64,000 nucleotides of DNA from CAVUPF01 sp963743285 (GTDB lineage Bacteria; Actinomycetota; Thermoleophilia; Solirubrobacterales; 70-9), in the NCBI GenBank assembly GCA_963743285.1, contig CAVUPF010000009.1, positions 1-64,000 on the forward strand, read 5' to 3'. Made by a program: the position numbers and the translations under genes. The notes below the pieces were generated by a model. That model was given only the letters and a program-made list of their open reading frames with translations. It searched no databases and had not been told where the DNA came from. Below are positions 1 to 7,541 of this stretch, one piece after another; position 1 is the stretch's first letter, and each line of letters begins with the position of its first letter.

Positions 1-888
1 GAGGCCCGCGCCGGCAAGGAACATCTCGCCGCGCGTCTCTCGGCGCTGATCGAAGGGCTGCCCGGCGGTGTGCTCGTGCTCGATGCCCGCGGCGACATCA
101 AGGAAAGCAATCCCGCGGCGCTGGCGCTGCTCGGCGAGCCGCTGCTCGGCCAGCCGTTCAGCGCCGTGCTCGCGCGCGCCGCCGTGCGGAGCGGCGGCAT
201 CGGCGAGCAAACGGAGCTGCGCAGCGGCCGCTTCGTGAGCGTCTCGAGACGCGAGCTTGCCCCGCGTCGCGAGCTGGACGAGAGCGGGGAGGTGGTGCTG
301 CTCGCCGACGTCACCGAATCCCACCTCATGAACGTTTTCCTGACACGCCAACAACGCCTCGTCACCCTGGGCGAGCTCGCGGCGGGACTGGCCCATCAGA
401 TCCGCACGCCGCTCGCGGCGGCGTTGCTCTACGCCTCACAGATGACTCTCCCGGGCCGGGCGGCCGAGGATTTGTCGCGCTGCTCGGAGAAGACTGTCGC
501 GAGCCTCAAGCAGCTGGACCGCCTGGTCAACGACATGCTGGCGTTCGCGCATGGCGGCGCCGCGCGCGAGCCCGTGAGCGTGAGCGCGTTGCTCGAGCAA
601 GTCGCGCAATGGCTGCGGCCGGCGCTGCGCTCGGGTGTACGCCTGACCATTCGCACCGAGGCGCCGGGGCTGACGGTGCGTGCGAGCGCGCCTTCCCTGG
701 TATCCGCGGTCTTGAATCTCGCCACCAATGCGCTGCAGGCGAGCGCCGGGGATCTGCATCTCGAGCTCCTCGCCCGCCGCACTCGCGAGAGCCGCGCCGA
801 GATCGTGGTGAGCGATGACGGCCCGGGCGTGCCGCTGCAGCTCCGCGAGCGAATTTTCGAGCCGTTCTTCACGACCCGTGCGCGTGGC
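1..888 (+). CDS. Two-component sensor histidine kinase, FleS/FlrB-like, partial at both ends
   Basis: The frame is already open at base 1, so the N-terminus lies outside the window. A PAS-like segment (approx. 60-330) is followed by the H-box with HQIRTPLAAAL near 394-426, an N-box NLATNALQA near 715-740, a G1 box DDGPGVP near 818-838 and an F-box IFEPFFTTR near 853-879. The G2 box that should follow is absent because the frame continues into an unrelated dehydrogenase sequence from about 889. The H-box style is typical of flagellar kinases such as FleS/FlrB of Gammaproteobacteria, unlike everything else here. Inference: this piece comes from another genome, or from a very recent fusion, and could not act as a complete kinase as it stands. 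Confidence 0.8.
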
Positions 889-1278
889 AACCGGCTGGGG
901 GCCGAGTGGGCTGGCTCCTCGGAGCGACCAGCGCCGGAGCAGATCGACGGTGCGATCGTCTTCGCCCCGGTCGGCGCCTTGATGCCGGCGGCGCTGCGCG
1001 CCAGCGCCAAGGGGGCGCGGATCATCAGCGCCGGTATCCACATGAGCGAGATCCCCGCCTTTCCCTACGAGATCCTCTGGGGCGAGCGGGTGCTTGGCTC
1101 GGTCGCCAACCTGACCCGCCGCGACGGCGAGGAGTTCATGGAGCTGGCGCCGCGGGTGCCGTTGCGCGTCGAGGTGGTTGTCTACCCGCTGAGCGAGGCG
1201 AACCGTGCCCTGGAGGACATCCGCGGCGGCCGCCTGCAGGGCTCGGCGGTGCTCGACGTCGCCGGATCGGCCGACTAA
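889..1278 (+). pseudogene. Zinc-type alcohol dehydrogenase, C-terminal fragment
   Basis: About 129 codons match the C-terminal part of medium-chain, zinc-dependent alcohol dehydrogenases: a GAEWAG entry, IDGAIVFAPVGALMPAALR of the nucleotide-binding half, then IHMSEIPAFPYEILWGER and SVANLTRRDGEEFMELA. The N-terminal catalytic zinc domain is missing because the upstream sequence is a histidine kinase fragment in the same frame. The stop codon overlaps the convergent cofE stop by a few bases, the tight packing expected of the actinobacterial part of the contig. I take this as the true start of the native sequence, with the junction at about 883-892. Confidence 0.75.
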
Positions 1279-2021
1279 CGGAAGAGATCCTCCGCGGCGG
1301 GACGGCGTAGCGCCGCCGCGCCCGGGCCGTCGTCCTCGCTGACGAAGCGCCCCAGGCCGCGGACGATCGCCGCGGGCACCCCGCTCGCCTTGTCCCGCAC
1401 CAGGTCGGCGGCCCCCGCAGCCTCATCGGCGACGGCGATCAACGTCGCCGCCAGCTCGCGCCCGCCTGCATCGCGCCGCCCGCGCCAGTCATCCAGCGGG
1501 GCGATCCCGGCGCAGCCGATCGCCACCTCCGCCTGGCCCAGGCGCCAGGCTCGGCCGAAGCTGTCGGAGACGATCAAGGCGACCGTGGCTTCGGTCGCCG
1601 CTCGAATCTCCGCCCGGATCCGCCGCGCCGAGGCGTCGGGGTCCTCGGGCAGCAGGCAGACGGTGTCGGGCTCGGGCAGGTTGGAGCTGTCGATGCCCGC
1701 ATTGGCGCAGACGAAGCCGTGACGTGTCTCGACGACCACCACGCCGCGCTCGGCTCGCAGCACCTCGGTGCTCTCCTCGAGGATCAGCTCGACCAGTGCC
1801 GGCTCCTTGCCGAGCACCGCGGCGAGACGGCGGGCCTCACCGCCCGGCAGCACCGAGGAGAGACGGCGCAGGCGCCCCTCGGCCTTGGAGACGACCTTCT
1901 GTGAGACGACGATGACGTCTCCCGCGGCGAGCTCGGCATGGGCCGCGATCAGCTCGCCGACCGCCATTCCCTCGCTCACCTCCGGCAGACCCTCGACCGG
2001 GATGACCACCAGCCCGCTCAT
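1275..2021 (-). CDS. cofE: Coenzyme F420-0:L-glutamate ligase
   Basis: A 248-residue protein of the CofE family, which adds gamma-linked glutamates to F420-0 using GTP. Visible family features are the IPVEGLPEV start, VVSQKVVSKAEG near residue 40, and SDSFGRAWRLGQ with VAIG near residues 152-168. It is single-domain, of archaeal CofE length; the mycobacterial FbiB has an extra C-terminal nitroreductase-like domain that is absent here. The start overlaps the end of cofC by 4 bp, so cofD, cofC and cofE are probably translationally coupled and cotranscribed. Known of family: cytosolic, last step of F420 synthesis. Confidence 0.93.
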   Translation of the reverse strand: MSGLVVIPVEGLPEVSEGMAVGELIAAHAELAAGDVIVVSQKVVSKAEGRLRRLSSVLPGGEARRLAAVLGKEPALVELILEESTEVLRAERGVVVVETRHGFVCANAGIDSSNLPEPDTVCLLPEDPDASARRIRAEIRAATEATVALIVSDSFGRAWRLGQAEVAIGCAGIAPLDDWRGRRDAGGRELAATLIAVADEAAGAADLVRDKASGVPAAIVRGLGRFVSEDDGPGAAALRRPAAEDLFR

Positions 2022-2659
2022 ATCCCCAGCGCCTTCGCGGTGCGGGTGGCTCGGCCTGGTCGTGCCTCCAGCTCTCGGGTGAGGGCGACGATGTCGGCCG
2101 GCGTGTCGAGGTCGAGCCCCAGCGAGGCCAGCTTCTCGACCCCATATGGAGTGCCGGCCTCGCGGGCTGCGGCCAGGTGTCGGGCACAGCTCCCCTCGCC
2201 GAAGGCTGGCCGGATCGCTCCCGGAGGCGCCAGCACCAGCGCGTTCGTCCCGGCGCCGTGGCGGTCGGGGACGACGGTGACGTAGCGCTCGGGCACGCCG
2301 GTCAGTAGGTGGTCCAGCTCGCGCGGGTCAAGCAGCGGGCAGTCGCCCGGGAGCAGGACGACGCAGGCGGCGCCGTGCGCCTCGGCGCGGGCGATGCCGG
2401 CCAGGGCCGCGCCGGGGTGGCCTCCCTCTTCGGGGTCGGGGACGAGCTCCGCTCCCGCGGCTTCCGTGATCCCCGCCGCCTGCGGCTCGCTGCTGACCAC
2501 GATCGTGCGCTCGACCGCCCGCGCCTCGCCGATCGCCTCCAGCACGTCCTCGAGCATCGCTGCGACCAGCGCCTCGCGTCGCTCGCCCGCGAGGCCGGCG
2601 GCGAGGCGGCGCTTGGCCGCGCCGAAGCGCTTGACGGGAAGGATCGCGGTCGCTTTCAA
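2018..2659 (-). CDS. cofC: 2-phospholactate/phosphoenolpyruvate guanylyltransferase
   Basis: A 213-residue CofC/FbiD-type nucleotidyltransferase. It begins with ATAILPVKRFGAAKRRLA, the usual GTP-binding N-terminus, and carries LLPGDCPLLDP near residue 100 (metal-binding Asp) and HGAGTNAL near residue 134. It activates phospholactate, or phosphoenolpyruvate in actinobacteria, with GTP to make the substrate of CofD. Its ends overlap cofD (4 bp) and cofE (4 bp), placing it in the middle of a tight operon. The exact acceptor substrate cannot be read from the sequence. Confidence 0.93.
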   Translation of the reverse strand: MKATAILPVKRFGAAKRRLAAGLAGERREALVAAMLEDVLEAIGEARAVERTIVVSSEPQAAGITEAAGAELVPDPEEGGHPGAALAGIARAEAHGAACVVLLPGDCPLLDPRELDHLLTGVPERYVTVVPDRHGAGTNALVLAPPGAIRPAFGEGSCARHLAAAREAGTPYGVEKLASLGLDLDTPADIVALTRELEARPGRATRTAKALGI

Positions 2660-3582
2660 GCCTCGATGAGGCTAGCGGCGAAGTCGAGCACGGTGCGCGC
2701 GACGCGGAGCCGGTCTCCGGCCCCCTCCATCAGGGTCGGGGCGGCGAGGGTCGGGACCTCTGACGGCGGCGGGTCGGGATCGCCGTCATCGACGACCATC
2801 GCATCGATCAGCCCCGCGTAGAGCGAGGCCACACCGGCTGCGGTCGAGGGACGCCCCAGCGCCGCCATGAAGCGGTCGGTCGGCCCCTTGACGACCTGCC
2901 CGGCGACGTAGGGACTGACCGCGAGAACCGGGGCCTCGGAGGCGGCGATCGCCTCGCGCATCCCGGGCACCGCGAGGATCGGGCCGATGCTGATCACCGG
3001 ATTCGAGGGGCCGATCACGATCACCTCTGCCCAGCGCAGGGCCTCGAGAACCTCCGGGCTCGGCTCGGCCGCCTCGATCCCCTCCAGCTCGACCCCGTGC
3101 ACCGGCGGCTCGCCGCGGTCGAGGATCAGGTACTCCTGCAGGTCGCGCCGGCCTGCCTCGATCACCACCTTGGTCCGCACCGGCGCGTCGCACATCGGCA
3201 GCACTCGCGCCCTCACCCCGAGCGCCCGCGCGATCTGCGCCTGGGCGTCGGTCGGCCGCCCACCCGCGGCGATGAACGCACGGCGATAAAGGCAGGCGGC
3301 GAGGTCGCGGTCGGAGAGCCTGAACCAGTCAGGGGCACCGAGTTTGGCGAGTCGTTCGAAGACGGTGAAGGTGTCCTCGCGCAGGCCCCAGCCACGCTCC
3401 GCGTCGATTTCGCCGTTCAGCCAGTAGGTGATGAGATCGGGGTCCGGGGAGACATGGACGCCCAGCGTCTCGATGTCGTCGCCGGTGTTGGCGATGACCG
3501 AGAGCTCGGCGCCGATCTCCTCCTGCATCCCGGCGCCGAGCTTGGCGCCGCCGGTGCCGCCGGCGAGCAGCGCGACCTTCAC
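2656..3582 (-). CDS. cofD: 2-phospho-L-lactate transferase (F420-0 / dehydro-F420-0 synthase)
   Basis: A 308-residue CofD/FbiA protein. LLAGGTGGAKLGAGM opens the Rossmann-like core, NTGDDIETLGVHVSPDPD lies near residues 32-49, and GPSNPVISIGPIL near residues 192-204 is a family signature. It moves the phospholactyl (or phosphoenolpyruvyl) group onto the deazaflavin Fo. No Fo synthase (FbiC, or CofG/CofH) lies in this window, so Fo must be made from genes elsewhere. One base separates it from npdG upstream, and the ATG overlaps the end of the coding string that leads into cofC and cofE. Confidence 0.95.
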   Translation of the reverse strand: MKVALLAGGTGGAKLGAGMQEEIGAELSVIANTGDDIETLGVHVSPDPDLITYWLNGEIDAERGWGLREDTFTVFERLAKLGAPDWFRLSDRDLAACLYRRAFIAAGGRPTDAQAQIARALGVRARVLPMCDAPVRTKVVIEAGRRDLQEYLILDRGEPPVHGVELEGIEAAEPSPEVLEALRWAEVIVIGPSNPVISIGPILAVPGMREAIAASEAPVLAVSPYVAGQVVKGPTDRFMAALGRPSTAAGVASLYAGLIDAMVVDDGDPDPPPSEVPTLAAPTLMEGAGDRLRVARTVLDFAASLIEA

Positions 3583-3583
3583 G

Positions 3584-4276
3584 CTAGGACCAGTGGTCGG
3601 CGTCGGGGAGGCCGGTGAGCCTGATCCCGGCGTGGGCCTTGTAGCGGCTGTTGACCGAGATCAGGAGCGGGGTGAGCTGCTCGACGATGCGCGCCATCTC
3701 CAGCGGTCCGGCGTTGACGGCGCGCAGGCCCCCGATCAGCTCGATCAGTGCCGCGACCCGAGCCTTGTCGGCCTTGCGATCACCGCAGACCAGGACATCC
3801 TCTGCAAGCTTTGCATCGGGGTCGGCGAGGGTCGGGGCGCCGACCGTGTGCAGGGCGGAGACCACGGTGACGCCCTCGGGGACCATCTCCTGCGCCTGCT
3901 GGGCGGCGGAGCCCTGCCAGACGCCGAGTGAGCGGGTCGCCTTGCCGCTCACCGCGGCGGCGAGGGGCACCGTGCAGTCGACCAGGATCTGGCCGGGCCG
4001 AAGTGCCTCGCGCAGGTTGCCCAGGTTCTCCGACTGGGCGCGGAAGGGGACGGTGAGGAAGACGATCGCGCCGCGTCGCGCCGCCTCCTCATTGAGCAGG
4101 CCTTCGACCTCCGCGCCGGGGACCGCGGCGCGGAGCCTCGCCGCCGCCTGCTCGGCGCGCTCAGAAGAGCGCGAGCCGATCATGATCGGCGCCCCGGCTG
4201 TGGCCCAGCGCAGCGCCAGGCCGGCGCCCAGGGCGCCGGTTCCGCCGATAATCGGGATCGGTTCGATCGCCGCCAC
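3584..4276 (-). CDS. npdG: NADPH-dependent F420 reductase
   Basis: A 230-residue F420:NADP+ oxidoreductase. The dinucleotide-binding loop GGTGALGAGLALRWA (residues about 11-25) and the GSRSSERA segment that reads the NADP phosphate are visible; LHTVGAPTLADP near residue 140 and the C-terminal helix are also typical. It reduces F420 with NADPH or the reverse. It is the first gene of the F420 operon and is divergent from an SDR gene with only 28 bp between the starts, which must hold both promoters. The placement suggests that production and reduction of F420 are co-regulated. Confidence 0.93.
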   Translation of the reverse strand: MAAIEPIPIIGGTGALGAGLALRWATAGAPIMIGSRSSERAEQAAARLRAAVPGAEVEGLLNEEAARRGAIVFLTVPFRAQSENLGNLREALRPGQILVDCTVPLAAAVSGKATRSLGVWQGSAAQQAQEMVPEGVTVVSALHTVGAPTLADPDAKLAEDVLVCGDRKADKARVAALIELIGGLRAVNAGPLEMARIVEQLTPLLISVNSRYKAHAGIRLTGLPDADHWS

Positions 4277-4304
4277 GAGCGCGCCAGTCTATGCTGCTCG
4301 CCTG

Positions 4305-5039
4305 GTGAGACTGGAGGGACGAAAGGCGCTGGTGACCGGGGGCGCGAGCGGGATCGGCGCGGCGATCGCGGCGCGCCTTGCCGGCGAGGGTGCCGAGGTC
4401 TGGGTCGGCGACATAAACGTCGAGGGCGCCGGGCGGGTCGCGGGCGAGGTCTCCGGCCACGCGGTCGAGCTCGACGTCACCGAGCTCGACTCGGCCCGCG
4501 CCGCGGTCGCGGCGGCCGGCACGCTCGACATCCTCGTCAACAACGCCGGCACCGATGAGTTCGGATTCTTCACCCAGACGACCCCCGAGCAGTGGCAGCG
4601 GGTCCTGGCGATCAACCTTGGCGGAGTCCTTCACTGCACCCACGCCGCCCTGCCCGGGATGCAGCAGGCCGGCTACGGCCGCATCGTCAGCATCTCCTCG
4701 GAGGCGGGTCGGGTCGGCTCCAAGGGCTCCGCCGTCTACTCGGCCGCCAAGGGCGGCATTGTCGCCTTCATGAAGGCGATCGCTCGCGAGAACGCCCGCT
4801 ACGGGATCACCGCCAACTCGATTGCACCAGGGCCGATTGAGACACCATTGCTGATGGGCGCCAGGGAGTTCGGCGAGATCGGCGAGAAGGTGATCAAGAC
4901 GATGACGGAGGCGACCCAGATGAAGCGCCTCGGCCAGCCCGACGAGGTGGCGGCCGCGGTCGCCTTCCTCGCCTCCGGGGACGCCACCTACGTGACAGGG
5001 GAGACGCTCGGCGTCAGCGGCGGGCTCGGGATGGTCTGA
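4305..5039 (+). CDS. Short-chain dehydrogenase/reductase
   Basis: A 244-residue classical SDR. The GTG at 4305 is chosen because VRLEGRKALVTGGASGIG puts the cofactor loop TGGASGIG in its normal place; a much longer open frame extends upstream but is antisense to npdG. Asp after the second strand (GDINV) suggests NAD(H) preference. NNAGT, the active-site Ser in VSISSE and YSAAK (Tyr-x-x-x-Lys) are all present, and the end GETLGVSGGLGMV is usual. Just 4 bp separate it from the HMG-CoA lyase, so it likely works on a short 3-oxoacyl or hydroxyacyl intermediate; the substrate is not identifiable. Confidence 0.9.
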   Translation: MRLEGRKALVTGGASGIGAAIAARLAGEGAEVWVGDINVEGAGRVAGEVSGHAVELDVTELDSARAAVAAAGTLDILVNNAGTDEFGFFTQTTPEQWQRVLAINLGGVLHCTHAALPGMQQAGYGRIVSISSEAGRVGSKGSAVYSAAKGGIVAFMKAIARENARYGITANSIAPGPIETPLLMGAREFGEIGEKVIKTMTEATQMKRLGQPDEVAAAVAFLASGDATYVTGETLGVSGGLGMV

Positions 5040-5043
5040 GGCG

Positions 5044-5964
5044 ATGGCCTCGCCGGCGCAGCGCGTGGGGATTCGCGAGGTCGGTCCCCGCGATGGCTTT
5101 CAAAACGAGCCGGAGACGATTCCCACGGCCGAGAAGATCCGGCTGATCGACATGCTCTCGGAGAGCGGGCTAAGGCGGATCGAGGTGAGCGCCTTCGTGC
5201 GGGCGGATGTGATCCCCCAGCTCGCCGATGCCGAACAGGTGCTGGCCGGCGTAAGGCGGCGCGACGGAGTCGCCTTCTCGGTCCTGATCCCCAACGAGCG
5301 GGGGCTTGAGCGGGCGCTTCAGAGCCGCGATCGCTTCGACGAGGTGAGCGTCTTCCTCTCGGCCTCAGAGACCCACAACCGGCGCAACGTCAACGCCTCG
5401 GTAGAGGAGTCGCTGAGCGGGCTGGAGCGGACGCTGGAGGGCGCCCGCGAGGTGGGGCTGCGCTGCGAGGGTGTGATCGCGACCTCCTTCGGCTGTCCCT
5501 ACGAGGGGGAGGTGGCGCCGGAGCGCGTCTTTAGGATCGCCGCGCGGCTGGCCGCGGCCGGCTGCGCCGAGGTCGCCTTCGGGGACACCACCGGGATGGC
5601 GAACCCGCGCCAGGTGGGGGGGTTCTTCGCGGCGGCGCGCGAGCGCCTCGGCGGAGTCGAGCTGACCGCCCACTTTCACAACACCCGCGGCCAGGGACTC
5701 GCCAACCTGCTCGCTGCGCTGGAGGAGGGCGTCGACTCCTTCGAGTCGAGCTTCGGCGAGCTGGGCGGCTGCCCGGTGCCGCCGGGCTCGACCGGCAACG
5801 TTGCCACCGAGGACGTCGTCTCGATGCTGCACGAGATGGGGATCGAGACGGGGATCGATCTGCTGCGCCTGCTCGAGGCCTCGCGTGCTGCCCAGGCCGT
5901 GCTCGGCCGCCCGCTCGGGTCCCACGTCTTGCGGGCGGGTCCCGTGGATTGGCACCGCGGGTAG
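5044..5964 (+). CDS. Hydroxymethylglutaryl-CoA lyase
   Basis: A 306-residue TIM-barrel lyase. It opens with IREVGPRDGFQNEP, contains VSAFVRADVIPQ, the metal-binding HFHNTRGQGLAN (residues about 222-233) and the catalytic cysteine loop GCPVPPGSTGNVATEDVV (near residue 242-260). The reaction is HMG-CoA to acetyl-CoA plus acetoacetate, the last step of leucine breakdown. It is followed after 10 bp by a carboxyltransferase and then faces a convergent acetoacetyl-CoA synthetase, which fits capture of the acetoacetate produced. All key residues seem intact. Confidence 0.93.
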   Translation: MASPAQRVGIREVGPRDGFQNEPETIPTAEKIRLIDMLSESGLRRIEVSAFVRADVIPQLADAEQVLAGVRRRDGVAFSVLIPNERGLERALQSRDRFDEVSVFLSASETHNRRNVNASVEESLSGLERTLEGAREVGLRCEGVIATSFGCPYEGEVAPERVFRIAARLAAAGCAEVAFGDTTGMANPRQVGGFFAAARERLGGVELTAHFHNTRGQGLANLLAALEEGVDSFESSFGELGGCPVPPGSTGNVATEDVVSMLHEMGIETGIDLLRLLEASRAAQAVLGRPLGSHVLRAGPVDWHRG

Positions 5965-5974
5965 GCTGCGAGGG

Positions 5975-7495
5975 GTGTCGGACTTCGTCCAGGCCCTGGA
6001 GGCGGCGCTCTCCGGTGGCCCCCAGCGCCACCACGAGAAGACTGCAGAGCAGGGCAAGCTGGCGGTTCGCGAGCGGGTCAAGCGGCTCGTGGACCCCGGC
6101 TCCTTCGCCGAGGAGGGGCTGCTCGCAAACTGGGAGCGGGAGGGGCTGGGCGCCGACGGGGTGATCACCGGACTGGCGATGATCGACGGCCGCCGCGTGG
6201 CGCTGATGGCGAATGACCCGACCGTGAAGGCCGGCTCCTGGGGGCCGAAGACGGTGGAGAAGATCCTGCGCGTCCAGGAGCGGGCGCTGCGGCTCCAGGT
6301 CCCGATCCTCTACCTGGTCGACTCAGCCGGGGCGCGGATCACCGATCAGGTGCAGATGTTTCCCGGCCGCCGCGGCGCCGGGCGCATTTTCTACAACCAG
6401 GTACGCCTCTCGGGCCAGGTGCCGCAGGTCTGCCTGCTGCTCGGCCCCAGCGCCGCGGGCGGCGCCTACATCCCGGCTTTCTGCGACGTGGTGATCATGC
6501 GCGAAGGAAACGCCTCGATGTACCTGGGCTCGCCGCGGATGGCGGAGATGGTGATCGGTGAGCGGGTGAGCCTGGAGGAGATGGGCGGGGCGAGGATGCA
6601 CACCGGCGTCTCCGGATGTGGCCACTTCCTGGTCAAGACGGACGAGGAGGCGATTGCGCTGGCAAGGCGGTACCTCTCCTTCATGCCGGGCAGCTGGCGT
6701 GAGGAGCCACCGTCGGCCGCGGCCGCCGAGCCCGTCTCAACGGTGCCGATCGCCGAGATCGTCCCGGCTGATGAGAATCGGCCCTTCGAGATGCGCGAGG
6801 TGCTCGATTCGCTGCTCGATGCGGACAGCTTCCTGGCGGTCCACGAGCGCTGGGCGAAGGAGCTGATCGTCGGCTACGCGCGACTGGGGGGGCGCGCGAT
6901 CGGCGTCGTCGCCAACCAGCCCAAGCACACCGGGGGCGTCCTCTTCGTCGACTCCGCCGACAAGGCGGCGCGCTTCATCCAGACCTGTAACGCCTTCAAC
7001 CTGCCGCTGCTCTTCCTCGCCGACGTGCCCGGCTTCATGATCGGCGCCGCGGTCGAGCGCCAGGGGATCATCCGCCACGGGGCGAAGATGATCAGCGCCG
7101 TCTCAGAAGCGACGGTGCCGAAGATCTCGGTGATCGTCCGCAAGGCATACGGCGCCGGCCTCTACGCGATGGCGGGGCCTGCCTTTGAGCCCGACTGCTG
7201 CATCGCCCTGCCGAGCGCCTCGATCGCCGTGATGGGCCCGCAGGCGGCGGTCAACGCCGTTTTCTACAACCAGGTCCAGGCGATCGAGGACGAGGCCGAG
7301 CGGGAGGCCTTCGTTGCCGCGAAGCGCGAGGAGTACGCGGCGGACATCGATATCCTCCACCTCGCTTCCGAGCTGGTGATCGACGCGGTGATCCAGCCCG
7401 AGGACCTCCGTGCCGAGCTAATTCGCCGCTTCGGCTTCACCGCCGCCGCCGGCCGCTCGTTCGCCGAGCGCCGCAACCCGGTGACGCCGGCCTAG
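5975..7495 (+). CDS. Biotin-dependent acyl-CoA carboxylase, carboxyltransferase (beta) subunit
   Basis: A 506-residue crotonase-fold carboxyltransferase of the methylcrotonyl-/propionyl-CoA type. The GTG at 5975 starts VSDFVQALEAAL; an upstream extension of the open frame overlaps the lyase gene and is discarded. LVDSAGARITDQ, GPSAAGGAYIPAF (first oxyanion region) and VPGFMIG with QGIIRHGAKM (second half) are clear. Next to HMG-CoA lyase, a methylcrotonyl-CoA carboxylase role in leucine degradation is the natural inference. The biotin carboxylase/biotin carrier alpha subunit that it needs is not in the window. Confidence 0.9.
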   Translation: MSDFVQALEAALSGGPQRHHEKTAEQGKLAVRERVKRLVDPGSFAEEGLLANWEREGLGADGVITGLAMIDGRRVALMANDPTVKAGSWGPKTVEKILRVQERALRLQVPILYLVDSAGARITDQVQMFPGRRGAGRIFYNQVRLSGQVPQVCLLLGPSAAGGAYIPAFCDVVIMREGNASMYLGSPRMAEMVIGERVSLEEMGGARMHTGVSGCGHFLVKTDEEAIALARRYLSFMPGSWREEPPSAAAAEPVSTVPIAEIVPADENRPFEMREVLDSLLDADSFLAVHERWAKELIVGYARLGGRAIGVVANQPKHTGGVLFVDSADKAARFIQTCNAFNLPLLFLADVPGFMIGAAVERQGIIRHGAKMISAVSEATVPKISVIVRKAYGAGLYAMAGPAFEPDCCIALPSASIAVMGPQAAVNAVFYNQVQAIEDEAEREAFVAAKREEYAADIDILHLASELVIDAVIQPEDLRAELIRRFGFTAAAGRSFAERRNPVTPA

Positions 7496-7541
7496 CGACC
7501 GCCGCCCGTCCCGGCGCGGCGACGCTGCGGCCGAACCTCGA

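Noticed and set aside
429..1043. Long minus-strand frames opposite the kinase
   Set aside because: Shadow frames caused by high GC; no domain content.
3651..4304. Long N-terminal extension of the SDR open frame
   Set aside because: It is antisense to npdG and has no domain; the Rossmann start fits the GTG at 4305.
5801..5974. Upstream extension of the first carboxyltransferase
   Set aside because: Overlaps the HMG-CoA lyase in another frame and lacks conservation; GTG 5975 gives the normal N-terminus.
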